Of a stretch of DNA of 64,000 bases, positions 1 through 8,775 are shown one piece after another. Source of the stretch: Niabella beijingensis (GTDB lineage: Bacteria > Bacteroidota > Bacteroidia > Chitinophagales > Chitinophagaceae); NCBI RefSeq assembly GCF_020034665.1, contig NZ_JAIQDI010000002.1:1674001-1738000 (forward strand), read 5' to 3'. Within the stretch, counting starts at the first letter, position 1. Each line of letters begins with the position of its first letter. The notes beneath the pieces are model-generated. The model had not been told where the DNA came from. It saw only the letters and a program-made list of their open reading frames with translations, and ran no database searches. The translations under genes and the position numbers were made by a program.

Positions 1-147
<147 letters not shown>

Positions 148-171
148 GCATCATTGAACAGATAGTAAGGA

Positions 172-196
172 ACGGAGCTCTGCGGCTCCGTTTTTT
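172..196 (+). terminator. Rho-independent terminator after the ABC-F gene
   Basis: A 7-bp perfect stem (ACGGAGC / GCTCCGT) with a 6-base loop is followed directly by a run of six T. It sits just after the ABC-F stop codon. Confidence 0.85.
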
Positions 197-285
197 CGTT
201 TTAAACGGCAATGGTCTGGTAAAACAGCAAAATCCGGGTTTTATGTTCACACGGGAAGCGGGATCTTTGGCGGAAATCAACAGAT

Positions 286-795
286 ATGGATATAAGAAAT
301 TGTACCCCGGAAGATCTGGAGGCCATTCAGCAATTGTATACGGCCGCAAGAAACCTGCAGGCCGAGCGGAAAATGGTGGTCTGGCCTGCGTTTGACAACC
401 CGTTCATAAAAAATGAAATCGCAGAAAAACGGCACTGGAAGATAGTTGCAGATGGCGTCCTGGTATGTAACTGGGTCATTACTTATACAGACCCTTCGAT
501 CTGGGGCGACAGGGATAGAAATGATGCTGTATTTATACACCGCATCTGTACTCATCCGGCCTATCGGGGCAACCGGTATATTGATGCCATTACAACCTGG
601 GCCAGGGCACATGCCGCACAACTGGGGCGGCGATACGTGCGCCTTGATACCCTTGGCAATAATCAGAAGCTGGTCCGCCACTATACCGCGGCAGGATTTA
701 CGTTCCTGGGCATCGTAACACTTACAGATACCCGGCAGCTGCCCCTGCATTACCAGCTGGAACCACATTGCTGCCTGTTTGAAATAACAGTGTGA
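286..795 (+). CDS. GNAT family N-acetyltransferase
   Basis: A 169-residue protein with the GNAT fold pattern: the acetyl-CoA binding segment reads HRICTHPAYRGNRYIDAI (about residues 85-102, a Q/RxxGxG/A variant), followed by VRLDTLGNNQKLVRHYTAAGF, the typical late GNAT motif where the acceptor pocket closes. It probably transfers an acetyl group from acetyl-CoA to an amine; the substrate is not predictable. The product is cytosolic with no signal peptide. It stands alone between a terminator and the papain-like peptidase gene. The start ATG is the first in frame and places the beta-1 strand at the N terminus. Confidence 0.85.
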   Translation: MDIRNCTPEDLEAIQQLYTAARNLQAERKMVVWPAFDNPFIKNEIAEKRHWKIVADGVLVCNWVITYTDPSIWGDRDRNDAVFIHRICTHPAYRGNRYIDAITTWARAHAAQLGRRYVRLDTLGNNQKLVRHYTAAGFTFLGIVTLTDTRQLPLHYQLEPHCCLFEITV

Positions 796-936
796 CCGAT
801 ACCGGTTGCGCAGGATGACCGCCGGGCGCAACAGTGCTGCCACTTATAAAAATTTCTCCTGTTGTTTGCGCCAACAACCCTTTCTTTGCGGAATTAAGTA
901 TTGCTTTAGCGGTGATCCGCTTTATAAAACGACCAA

Positions 937-944
937 TAAATTTG
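937..944 (+). promoter_or_regulatory. Bacteroidota -7 promoter element (TAAATTTG)
   Basis: TAAATTTG matches the Bacteroidota TAnnTTTG -7 consensus and lies 7 bases before the chosen ATG at 951. No clear TTG is seen at the -33 position. The spacing implies a very short leader, so the site may be only partly right. Confidence 0.4.
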
Positions 945-950
945 AATAAA

Positions 951-2147
951 ATGCGTAGAAAATTTTTCCTGACTGTTGTGCTGTCCGTAACCGTTGCCGG
1001 CAGCAGCTGGCTGCACGCCCAGGACGACCTGATCAAAAAGATCAGTGGTAACAGCAGCGACAGCACCGGCTTCCGGTTCACCAACAGCATCAATCTTGCG
1101 GTTACACCGGTGGAAAACCAGGGCTCTTCGGGCACCTGCTGGAGCTATTCAACCAACTCTTTCCTCGAGTCTGAGATGATCAAAGCCGGTAAAAAGCCGG
1201 TGCCCCTGGCCAAGATCTACACCGCCCGCAGGTCCTATGAGGACAAAGCAGAAAATTATGTAAAGATGAACGGAGCCGTAAGCTGGGGCGACGGCGGCGA
1301 ACCTCATGATGTCATTAATATGTATGCCAAATATGGCGCGGTACCGGAAGAAGCGTACACCGGTCTGCTGAACGGCGCTACCACCAATAACTTCAGCGAA
1401 ATGCAGGCCCTGTTAAAATCCATGCTGGATGCGGTGATCAAAAACCCTGCAGGTGTTCTTTCGCCCAACTGGAAGAAGGCTTTTTCTGCTACCCTGGATG
1501 CTTACCTGGGGCCTGTGCCTCCGATGTTCACCTATCAGAACAAAAGCTACACACCACAGAGCTTTGCAAAAGAAGTGGTAGGGCTGGATCCCAATAACTA
1601 TATTGAGTTCATTTCCCAGAATAACACAGCTTACTGGCAAAAGGCCATGATGATGGTGCCGGACAACTGGGCCTTCCAGTGGGATTATAATATCCCGCCT
1701 GCGTCCATTACAGACGTGATCGACAATGCGCTGAAAAACGGCTATACCGTTGCCTGGGGCACGGATGTTTCTGAACCCTATTTCAGCTGGCCCAACGGAG
1801 TGGCCTTTGTGCCGCAGAACCCGGCCTCCTATGTAAAGAACATTTCCCCCGCACAGAAAAAAGAGCTGTTCAACGGTCCCAGGACGGAACCCGAGATCAC
1901 ACCGGAACTGCGGCAGCTTGGCATAGAGAACGGACAGACCTCCGACGATCACGGCATGCATATCGTCGGTCTTTCGAAAGACCAGAACGGCAAGGAGTAC
2001 TATATCGTAAAAAACTCCTGGGGCACCGGAAATGATTATAAGGGATACCTGCATGTAACAAAGGCGTATGTGCAATATAAAACCACCAGCATCCTGGTGA
2101 ATAAAAAAGCAGTTCCTCAGTCGGTTGCTTCAAAGATCACGATGTAA
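951..2147 (+). CDS. Secreted papain-like C1 peptidase (bleomycin hydrolase/PepC-like)
   Basis: A 398-residue cysteine peptidase with an N-terminal signal peptide (MRRKFFLTVVLSVTVAGSSW, cleavage near LHAQ). The catalytic triad of the C1 family is visible: Gln-Gly-Ser-Ser-Gly-Thr-Cys63 (oxyanion Gln and nucleophile), His337 in DHGMHIVGL and Asn355 in VKNSWG. The order and spacing fit the PepC/bleomycin hydrolase branch, which usually is cytosolic and trims peptides; here export to periplasm or surface is predicted. An earlier in-frame ATG at 834 would add 39 residues before the signal peptide, so 951 is preferred. It is monocistronic and followed by a strong terminator. Confidence 0.85.
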   Translation: MRRKFFLTVVLSVTVAGSSWLHAQDDLIKKISGNSSDSTGFRFTNSINLAVTPVENQGSSGTCWSYSTNSFLESEMIKAGKKPVPLAKIYTARRSYEDKAENYVKMNGAVSWGDGGEPHDVINMYAKYGAVPEEAYTGLLNGATTNNFSEMQALLKSMLDAVIKNPAGVLSPNWKKAFSATLDAYLGPVPPMFTYQNKSYTPQSFAKEVVGLDPNNYIEFISQNNTAYWQKAMMMVPDNWAFQWDYNIPPASITDVIDNALKNGYTVAWGTDVSEPYFSWPNGVAFVPQNPASYVKNISPAQKKELFNGPRTEPEITPELRQLGIENGQTSDDHGMHIVGLSKDQNGKEYYIVKNSWGTGNDYKGYLHVTKAYVQYKTTSILVNKKAVPQSVASKITM

Positions 2148-2178
2148 CCGGGTACCTGTCTGTAATAATAGAATAGCG

Positions 2179-2212
2179 CCGGGGCTTCTTTTATCGGGAG
2201 CCCCGGTTTTTT
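2179..2212 (+). terminator. Rho-independent terminator after the C1 peptidase
   Basis: An 8-bp GC-rich stem (CCGGGGCT / AGCCCCGG) with a 12-base loop is followed by six T, 32 bases after the stop codon. Confidence 0.9.
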
Positions 2213-2234
2213 CAGGATCTATGGTTTTCGGATG

Positions 2235-2242
2235 TACCTTTG
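2235..2242 (+). promoter_or_regulatory. Bacteroidota -7 promoter element (TACCTTTG)
   Basis: A perfect TAnnTTTG box. Transcription would begin near 2249, giving a leader of about 28 bases to the ATG at 2277 but only about 10 to the ATG at 2259; this favours 2277 as start of the next gene. The -33 element is weak. Confidence 0.55.
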
Positions 2243-2276
2243 CCCCGTTCTTTATTAAATGAATACCGGTTCCAAA

Positions 2277-3044
2277 ATGAAACAACTCCTGCGGCTCAGT
2301 CTGCTCCTTACAATTGTGCTGGGATTTTACAGCGCCTGCCATAACAGCAAAGTGACGGGCCACCCCGGATTTATCCGGGATACGGCAACATGGTATGATG
2401 CAGGACGGAACCGGATCATTCCCGTAGCCATCTACCGGCCTGCGGCAAAAGGTACTGCCGGGCTGACACCGGTGATCCTGAGTCATGGCTATGGTGCCAA
2501 TAAAGGCGGGGACTACCTGGAGTACAGTTATCTGACCGAAGCACTGGCAGAGAAAGGCTATTATGTCCTCAGCATACAGCATGAACTTCCCACCGATTCG
2601 CTGATACCCATGACCGGTATACCACAGGTGGTGCGGAGACCTTTCTGGGAACGTGGTGCCGCCAATATCCGGTATGTGATCGATGAACTGAAGCAACGCA
2701 CACCGGATCTCAATTTTGCGACGCTTACCCTGATCGGTCACTCCAACGGCGGTGATATGACCGCATTGTTCCCGCAACAATATCCGGGTGTTGTTGCAGC
2801 GATCATTACCCTCGATAACCGGAGGATGGCATTGCCACGTGCCCGCCACCCGCGCGTTTATACGCTCCGCTCCAGTGATCAGCCGGCGGATGAAGGGGTA
2901 TTGCCTACTGCAGCAGAACAGCAGCAGTATGGCATCCGCGTTATAAAACTGCCGGATACCATACACAACGATATGGACAATAGCGGGAATACCCGGCAGC
3001 GGCAGGAGATCATCGCCTACCTGCTTGATTTCCTGACGCATTAA
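2277..3044 (+). CDS. Alpha/beta hydrolase lipoprotein (PAF-acetylhydrolase/dienelactone hydrolase-like)
   Basis: A 255-residue protein with a lipoprotein-type signal (hydrophobic stretch ending YSAC, Cys21), so probably anchored in a membrane facing the periplasm or surface. Alpha/beta hydrolase marks: oxyanion segment VILSHGYGAN, nucleophile elbow GHSNGG (Ser156), and a late His in DTIHNDMD. The organisation resembles the PAF acetylhydrolase-like/dienelactone hydrolase group that cleaves esters; the substrate is unknown. An ATG 18 bases upstream (2259) is possible, but the promoter position favours 2277. No obvious operon partner. Confidence 0.75.
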   Translation: MKQLLRLSLLLTIVLGFYSACHNSKVTGHPGFIRDTATWYDAGRNRIIPVAIYRPAAKGTAGLTPVILSHGYGANKGGDYLEYSYLTEALAEKGYYVLSIQHELPTDSLIPMTGIPQVVRRPFWERGAANIRYVIDELKQRTPDLNFATLTLIGHSNGGDMTALFPQQYPGVVAAIITLDNRRMALPRARHPRVYTLRSSDQPADEGVLPTAAEQQQYGIRVIKLPDTIHNDMDNSGNTRQRQEIIAYLLDFLTH

Positions 3045-3290
3045 AAAAGATGGGTTTAGTGAACGGTCGTCAATGGATCTTCCGGCAGCGGTGCCGGTTT
3101 TACCTGATTCCTGTATTTCTCAATAGTTTCGGGAACGTAACCGGATATTCTGATGCGCGCATCAGCGCAATTGGATATCTTTAAGGGCATAACGCATCAA
3201 ATGATGATACAGCGGAGGTTGGAGCCGGTTTTATGCAGGACTGCTGTGCATCTGTAAACCAGAAATGTATTGGTACCTTAAACAAACAAA

Positions 3291-4493
3291 ATGAGTAAAC
3301 GATTTTCACGCCGCGATTTTTTGAAACAAAGTTCTGTAGCCATGGCCGGTTATTCCATTGGCGCCGCCGCATTCACTCCGGGTCTGAATAAGGAAGTAGT
3401 ACGGGTGGGCCTGATCGGTGTAGGACAGCGGGGCCTGGGCCTAGCCGGCACGTTGAAAAAGATAAAGACCGTGCAGCTGGTGGCCTGCTGCGATATCGAT
3501 GAAGCCCATTTGCAGGCAGGAATGAAGCTGGCCGCAGCCGGCGCCCGGTCATACAAGGATTATAAAGCATTGCTGGCAGATAAGAATGTGGAAGCCGTTA
3601 TCATCGCAACACCACTGTACCTGCATCATTCCATGGCCATGGATGCGATCAGTGCCAATAAACATACTTATGTGGAGAAAACGATGACCTATAATATCGG
3701 ACAGGCATTGTCGCTGGCACGCGCCATGAAACAGCATCCCAAACTGGTGCTACAGGTTGGGCACCAGTACCGGTATTATGAAATGTATCCTAAGATAAAA
3801 AAACTGCTGGCGGAGGATATGATCGGGACCGTGACACATTTTGAATCGCAATACAACCGGAACAACAACTGGCGCCGGCCGGTGGATGGCGGTCGTACGG
3901 AGAAGACGGTAAACTGGCGGATGTATAAGGAATACTCCGGCGGGCTGCTTGCCGAACTGGCGGCCCACCAGATCGACCTGGTGAACTGGCTTGCTGGCGC
4001 ACCACCGGAAAGTGTGGTGGCCATGGGGGGGATTAATTTCTGGAAAGATGGCCGCACTACCTATGATAATATTCATGCCGTATATGCTTATCCCGGAGGT
4101 GTCAGGTCCCTGGTTGGTTCGGTACTGAGCAACGAATTCGTAGGGTACCGGATGCGTATTTTTGGCTCTAAAGGCACATTTGAGCTGGGCCGGGATTATG
4201 CGATGTTCTATACCGAAAACCGCGTGAAGACCTATGCCACGGTGGATGGTGTAACGGGTGCTACAAAGGAAGCACTGGAACAGGGTAAAGGAATTTATGT
4301 ATACAAGGATGAGAAAAAAACAGAGCCTACCTTTTTCGCGCTTAGCGGTTTTGCCGATTCCATCATAAACGGAACACCGGTGGCCAGCAGCGTGCTTACC
4401 GGAAAAGATGTAGCCATTGCAGTACATATGGGTAATGCGGCGGCGGAGACCGGTCAGGTGCAACGCTGGCAGCCGGATTACTCAGCAATATGA
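3291..4493 (+). CDS. Tat-exported Gfo/Idh/MocA family oxidoreductase
   Basis: 400 residues. The N terminus MSKRFSRRDFLKQSS contains a twin-arginine motif (S-R-R-D-F-L-K) before a hydrophobic segment, so export in folded form through Tat is predicted. The Rossmann fold follows (VVRVGLIGVGQRGLGLAG), then a cofactor-site EK (VEKTMTYN) and the Gfo/Idh C-terminal domain (QVGHQYRYYEMY...). Family members oxidise or reduce sugars, inositols or related compounds with NAD(P); Tat-exported Bacteroidota members often process glycans in the periplasm with tightly bound cofactor. No neighbouring PUL genes were seen, so the substrate is open. About 245 bases upstream carry no gene. Confidence 0.85.
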   Translation: MSKRFSRRDFLKQSSVAMAGYSIGAAAFTPGLNKEVVRVGLIGVGQRGLGLAGTLKKIKTVQLVACCDIDEAHLQAGMKLAAAGARSYKDYKALLADKNVEAVIIATPLYLHHSMAMDAISANKHTYVEKTMTYNIGQALSLARAMKQHPKLVLQVGHQYRYYEMYPKIKKLLAEDMIGTVTHFESQYNRNNNWRRPVDGGRTEKTVNWRMYKEYSGGLLAELAAHQIDLVNWLAGAPPESVVAMGGINFWKDGRTTYDNIHAVYAYPGGVRSLVGSVLSNEFVGYRMRIFGSKGTFELGRDYAMFYTENRVKTYATVDGVTGATKEALEQGKGIYVYKDEKKTEPTFFALSGFADSIINGTPVASSVLTGKDVAIAVHMGNAAAETGQVQRWQPDYSAI

Positions 4494-4702
4494 TACCGTT
4501 CAAATGAACGATAAAGACACAATCAGCAAATGAAGGACCGTCCAAACGCCTGCGTCTTTTCTATGCTGGCCGGTGCTGTCACAACAAAGTGACGACCGGA
4601 AGATACCGGAAAGGGTGTTGTCCCGGACCTGATTTCCCTGCCATAACGACGGGATCCGTAGAAAGCCGTATCTTGTTCTCCGGAATCTCTAAATGATCTG
4701 GT

Positions 4703-5512
4703 ATGAAACGGTTACTTGTTTTAATGATTTTGTGCGCTGCTTTTGAAACGCAGGCGCAGCAGGATTACGGTTGGGAAAAAGATATTGCCTATTACGCTGC
4801 ATCTTCAGAACAGGACGCCTATCAGCAGCAGCAGTGCCGGCTGGATGTATATTATCCCAAAAATCAAAAGGATGCCACTACCGTCGTGTGGTTTCACGGA
4901 GGAGGATTAAAGGCCGGTAAAAAAGAGATACCGGCAGCACTGATGAACAAGGGTTATATCATCGTGGGCGTGGGATACCGGTTCTCTCCGAATGTGAAAG
5001 CGCCACAATATATCGAAGACGCCGCGGCGGCCGTGGCATGGGTCTTTGAGCACATTGCCCGTTATAATGGTACCCGGTCAAAGATCATTTTATCCGGGCA
5101 TTCGGCCGGAGGCTACCTGGACCTGATGCTGACACTGGATAAAAAATACCTGAAACGCCATCAAATTGATGCCGACAGTTTGCTGGGAGCGGTCCCGTTC
5201 AGTGCGCAATGCATTACCCATTTTACAGTGAGAGAGGAGCGGGGCATGGCGCCGCTGCAACCGGTGATCGATACGCTGGCACCCCTGTATCATGTCCGGA
5301 AAGCAATACCTTCCATTTTGCTTATTACCGGCGACCGGGAAAAAGAATTGTATGGCCGCTATGAAGAAAATGCATACCTGCAACGCATGCTGAAACTGGC
5401 CGGTAATAAGCAGGTACCACTTTATGAACTGCAGGGTTTTGATCATGGCGGCATGGCCGAGCCGGCATTTCCGCTCCTGCTAAGGGAAGCAAAAAGACTT
5501 TCCGGCCTGTAG
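4703..5512 (+). CDS. Secreted alpha/beta hydrolase (BD-FAE/HSL-type esterase)
   Basis: A 269-residue protein with a signal peptide (cleavage near ETQAQQ). It shows the HGGG oxyanion motif (VVWFHGGGLKAGK), the nucleophile elbow GHSAGG and a late FDHGG that can supply the catalytic His. This arrangement is that of the hormone-sensitive lipase/feruloyl esterase-like (BD-FAE) group, so ester cleavage of a carbohydrate- or lipid-linked acyl group is likely. The about 200 bases before it hold no clear gene or promoter. Confidence 0.8.
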   Translation: MKRLLVLMILCAAFETQAQQDYGWEKDIAYYAASSEQDAYQQQQCRLDVYYPKNQKDATTVVWFHGGGLKAGKKEIPAALMNKGYIIVGVGYRFSPNVKAPQYIEDAAAAVAWVFEHIARYNGTRSKIILSGHSAGGYLDLMLTLDKKYLKRHQIDADSLLGAVPFSAQCITHFTVREERGMAPLQPVIDTLAPLYHVRKAIPSILLITGDREKELYGRYEENAYLQRMLKLAGNKQVPLYELQGFDHGGMAEPAFPLLLREAKRLSGL

Positions 5513-5549
5513 CGGGAAAATGTTGTACCTTGTGTAGAATTAAGCTGGT

Positions 5550-6083
5550 ATGCACACCCTCTATACCATAGGCCATTCCACTCATAGCATGGAGGATTTT
5601 ATCGGGATGTTAGCATCCTTCAGCATCCGTATGCTGGCAGATATCCGGCGTTTTCCCGGCTCAAGGAAATTTCCCCGTTTCGGCAGCGAAGTGCTGGCCA
5701 CAGCACTAAAAGACAAAGGCATCGGGTATGTGCACCTGGAGGAGCTGGGTGGCAGAAGGGCGGTGCAGCCGCATTCCAGGAACGACCGCTGGCGCAATGC
5801 GGCATTCCGCGGTTATGCTGATTATATGGAAACCCCGAGCTTTGAAAAGGGAATCGAAAAACTCGAGGCGCTTGCTGTAAAGCAACCTACGGCCTGTATG
5901 TGTTCGGAAGCCGTATGGTGGCGCTGTCACCGTTCGATGGTATCCGATTACCTCAAGGCAAAGGGCTGGGAGGTATTGCATATCATGGCACCCGGAAAAG
6001 CAACGGAGCATCCCTATACCCAACCGGCAAGAGTGGAGGGGGATAAGGTGGTTTATTTCGATGCCGGTTTATTTGATCGGTAA
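5550..6083 (+). CDS. DUF488 family protein
   Basis: 177 residues with the DUF488 hallmarks: N-terminal YTIGHSTHSMEDF, an early ADIRRFPGS segment, and the conserved CSEAVWWRCHRSMV motif with paired Cys near the C terminus. The family is widespread in bacteria, cytosolic and of unknown biochemical role; the conserved Cys/His cluster suggests a metal- or redox-linked site (inference). It is followed after 10 bases by the DUF2945 gene, so the two are probably one operon. Confidence 0.85.
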   Translation: MHTLYTIGHSTHSMEDFIGMLASFSIRMLADIRRFPGSRKFPRFGSEVLATALKDKGIGYVHLEELGGRRAVQPHSRNDRWRNAAFRGYADYMETPSFEKGIEKLEALAVKQPTACMCSEAVWWRCHRSMVSDYLKAKGWEVLHIMAPGKATEHPYTQPARVEGDKVVYFDAGLFDR

Positions 6084-6093
6084 AATAAAAAAA

Positions 6094-6318
6094 ATGGCGA
6101 CACTATTTAAGGTGGGTGATACCGTAAGCTGGAACTCTGAAGCCGGAAGGGTTTCAGGCACTATCATAAAGGTGCACAAAAAAGATTTCGACTATAAAGG
6201 GTATACCCATCATGCCTCGGAAACCGATCCGCAGTATGAGATAAAGAGTGATAAAACGGATCATATCGCCGCCCATAAAGGCAGTGCGCTTACAAAACTG
6301 GGTACCGGTAAAAAATAA
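6094..6318 (+). CDS. DUF2945/HVA1-type TUDOR domain small protein
   Basis: 74 residues starting MATLFKVGDTVSWNSEAGRV. The VGDxVxWNSEAG start, the GTIIKVH segment and the ending IAAHKGSALTKL are typical of the small DUF2945 (hypervirulence-associated TUDOR domain) proteins. Function is unknown. An in-frame ATG at 6061 would overlap the DUF488 gene; 6094 fits the conserved family start and lies after an A-rich leader. Probably co-transcribed with the upstream gene. Confidence 0.8.
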   Translation: MATLFKVGDTVSWNSEAGRVSGTIIKVHKKDFDYKGYTHHASETDPQYEIKSDKTDHIAAHKGSALTKLGTGKK

Positions 6319-6582
6319 CAGGAATCTATTTACCCGACCCGATACCACGCTCAATACATGAAACGCACTTCAAAGGCCGCTGTTAACATAACAACCCTCT
6401 AAACCGTTTGGAAAACACTTTTTTTATTTAGCTGCCGCCCGTTAAAGTACGGATACGGCTCCTTTATAACGGCCCACTTTTGGAGCGTGTCAATCTTCCC
6501 CCATTTTAATCCGTTTTATAGCCTTTCCACCCCCATAGCAGTCAGTGCTAAAAATTTATTTTTCAAACATTTTGATAAAAAA

Positions 6583-6613
6583 TTTGAAAAATAGAAAAAT
6601 AAATCTAGCTTTG
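6583..6613 (+). promoter_or_regulatory. Complete Bacteroidota promoter (TTTG-N19-TAGCTTTG)
   Basis: TTTG at 6583-6586 and TAGCTTTG at 6606-6613 with 19 bases between are a textbook match to the Bacteroidota primary sigma consensus. It drives the TetR-aldehyde dehydrogenase pair and rules out the earlier in-frame ATG at 6545. The rest of 6319-6634 is AT-rich with no gene seen. Confidence 0.8.
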
Positions 6614-6634
6614 GAAGAGCCATTGAATCATCAT

Positions 6635-7240
6635 ATGACCAAGAAAGAAGCATTAAGACAAAAGATCGGAGCGGCGGCCATACAGTGTTTTACAAAGTAC
6701 GGACTTGAAAAGACCACACTGGATGATATCGCAAAAGTGATCGGTCTGAATAAGGCCTCGCTTTATTATTATTATAAAAACAAAGAGGATCTCTTTGTGG
6801 AGACCGCTATTGCAGAAGGTAAAAAATACATCGGCACCCTGCAGCAGAAAACAGCACAGAAGAAAGGGGTGGAGGCCAAGATCTGGTTTTACCTGGATTC
6901 CCGGTTTAAATATTATATCAATGTACTGAATGTGGGCAAGATCTCTCCCGGCACACTCAATAAAGTATTACCGCGATTTTTTGAACTGTATGAGGATTTC
7001 AGGAAACAGGAGCAGGCCTTTCTGGCGGAAATATTAAAAGAAGCCATGCACGAAGGTGTTGTCGAAAAGGGTAATGCATCAAAGATCGCTTCCCTGCTGA
7101 TCGATATCAGCGATGCTTTAAAACACAGTGTGGAACAACGTTCCATCTTAAAAGGAAGTACCGAAGTGGATTATACCCATAGTTTGCAGGACATGAAATT
7201 CCTGGTATCCCTTATTTTTCACAAACCCAAGGCCGGCTGA
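6635..7240 (+). CDS. TetR/AcrR family transcriptional regulator
   Basis: 201 residues. The N-terminal TetR DNA-binding domain is clear: AAAIQCFTKYGLEKTTLDDIAKVIGLNKASLYYYYKNKEDLF, with the recognition helix NKASLYYYYKNKE. The C-terminal ligand domain is helical without recognisable ligand signature. The start at 6635 is set by the promoter just upstream; the longer reading from 6545 would overlap it. The stop codon overlaps the start of the aldehyde dehydrogenase gene by one base (TGATG), so the two are translationally coupled and the regulator probably controls the aldehyde dehydrogenase and perhaps the TonB/cytochrome genes beyond. Confidence 0.9.
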   Translation: MTKKEALRQKIGAAAIQCFTKYGLEKTTLDDIAKVIGLNKASLYYYYKNKEDLFVETAIAEGKKYIGTLQQKTAQKKGVEAKIWFYLDSRFKYYINVLNVGKISPGTLNKVLPRFFELYEDFRKQEQAFLAEILKEAMHEGVVEKGNASKIASLLIDISDALKHSVEQRSILKGSTEVDYTHSLQDMKFLVSLIFHKPKAG

Positions 7241-8631
7241 TGGAAACAACAACGTCATCGGTAATAAGCCCCGTAAGCGATCTGCGCCGTTTCTTTGAAA
7301 GCGGAGCCACACTTTCTTACAGCTTCCGGCTCCGGCAACTGGTGGCGTTCCGCACAGCGCTTGAAGCGCATGAAGAAGATATTTACAATGCCCTGTACCA
7401 TGATCTCCGGAAAAGCAAAACGGAAGCCTTCCTCACGGAATTCGGACTGCTGTTGTCTGAAACAAAAACAGCGATTAAGAGACTGCGCTCCTGGATGCGT
7501 CCGGAGCGGGTAATAACCAACCTGCTTAATATCCCTTCTGCCAGTCGCCTCCACCCACATCCTAAAGGAGTGGTACTGATCATCGGTGCCTGGAACTATC
7601 CGCTGCTGCTGGGCCTGGTGCCGGTGGTTGGTGCTATTGCCGGCGGCAATTGTGTTGTCATCAAACCTTCGGAGCACGCGGCCGCTACTGCAGCAGTGAT
7701 TGGCAGCATCTTTAAAAATAGCTTTCCTGAAAATTACATCCGCGTGGTGCAGGGGGAGGGGGCTGGGGTGGTGCCGGATTTGATGAATGCCATTCGTTTT
7801 GATCATGTCTTTTACACCGGCAGTGGTACCGTCGGGCGGTCGGTATATGAACTTGCTGCTCAAAAGCTGGTGCCCGTAACACTGGAACTGGGCGGCAAGA
7901 GCCCGGCAATTGTTGAAAAGGACGCCGCCCTTGCGGTAAGCGCTCGGAGGATCATCTTTGGTAAATTCATCAATGCGGGTCAGACCTGTGTGGCCCCGGA
8001 TTACCTGCTGGTGCATGCAGACATTCACGACCGTTTCCTGGAAGTATTGAAAGAAAGTATTACTGCTTTCTTTGGGACGGAGGTACAAAGCAGCCCGGAC
8101 TATGGCCGCATCATCAACCGCCGGCGCTTTGATGCACTGATCACCCTGCTTGAAAACAGTGCGGGCCGCGTGGTTACCGGGGGCACTTATGATGCCGCAG
8201 ACCGGTTCATCGCCCCTACGATTTTAAAGGACATTACGGCTACCGATGCGCTGATGCAGGAGGAGCTCTTTGGGCCGTTGCTGCCGGTGCTTTCCTTTCG
8301 TACCAGGGAAGAAGCTGCTGCGATTGTGGAGCAGCATAAAAACCCGCTGGCCTTCTACCTGTTCACTACCAGTAAGAGAACAGAACGGGAATGGCTGGAT
8401 CGTACGGCATTCGGTAACGGGTGCGTCAACAACACCATACAACACCTGGCTAATGCACATCTTCCCTTTGGCGGGGTAGGACAAAGCGGTATTGGTGCCT
8501 ACCGCGGTATCCACAGCTTTAAGCTGTTTACACATGCCCGCGCCGTTATGAAGACACCGGTATGGTTTGATCCCCCGGTGAAATATCCGCCGTACGGGGA
8601 TAAGCTAAAATGGCTGAAACGCATCTTTTAA
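7240..8631 (+). CDS. Aldehyde dehydrogenase (ALDH3-like)
   Basis: 463 residues, the short length of the ALDH3/coniferyl aldehyde dehydrogenase branch. It oxidises aldehydes to acids with NAD(P). Catalytic residues: Glu216 in LELGGKSP and Cys250 in FINAGQTCVAPDYLLV; the cofactor loop FYTGSGTVGR and the conserved IKPSEHA are present. The C-terminal part (FGGVGQSGIGAYRG then a basic, hydrophobic tail ending KWLKRIF) resembles ALDH3 members that act on fatty or aromatic aldehydes at membranes. It is coupled to the TetR gene and lies before a TonB receptor-cytochrome set, suggesting catabolism of an imported hydrophobic substrate (inference). Confidence 0.9.
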   Translation: METTTSSVISPVSDLRRFFESGATLSYSFRLRQLVAFRTALEAHEEDIYNALYHDLRKSKTEAFLTEFGLLLSETKTAIKRLRSWMRPERVITNLLNIPSASRLHPHPKGVVLIIGAWNYPLLLGLVPVVGAIAGGNCVVIKPSEHAAATAAVIGSIFKNSFPENYIRVVQGEGAGVVPDLMNAIRFDHVFYTGSGTVGRSVYELAAQKLVPVTLELGGKSPAIVEKDAALAVSARRIIFGKFINAGQTCVAPDYLLVHADIHDRFLEVLKESITAFFGTEVQSSPDYGRIINRRRFDALITLLENSAGRVVTGGTYDAADRFIAPTILKDITATDALMQEELFGPLLPVLSFRTREEAAAIVEQHKNPLAFYLFTTSKRTEREWLDRTAFGNGCVNNTIQHLANAHLPFGGVGQSGIGAYRGIHSFKLFTHARAVMKTPVWFDPPVKYPPYGDKLKWLKRIF

Positions 8632-8775
8632 AAATTAACGATTGAACCTTTTCTGACCACTGCTAAAAAACGAGTATGAAATGAGGTATAAAATTTTTTG
8701 AGCAAGATCTCGCCCGGGGCGATAAAATTTTATAGGTCATTCCATCCGGCAACTAAAAACTTAAAAAACAGACAG

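Noticed and set aside
1413-2133. Long minus-strand frames opposite the C1 peptidase gene
   Set aside because: They are mirror frames of a GC-rich coding gene; the plus-strand protein has a full catalytic triad and signal peptide.
8698-8775. TTG start extending the TonB receptor upstream
   Set aside because: It would put 26 extra residues before an excellent signal peptide that begins at the ATG at 8776.
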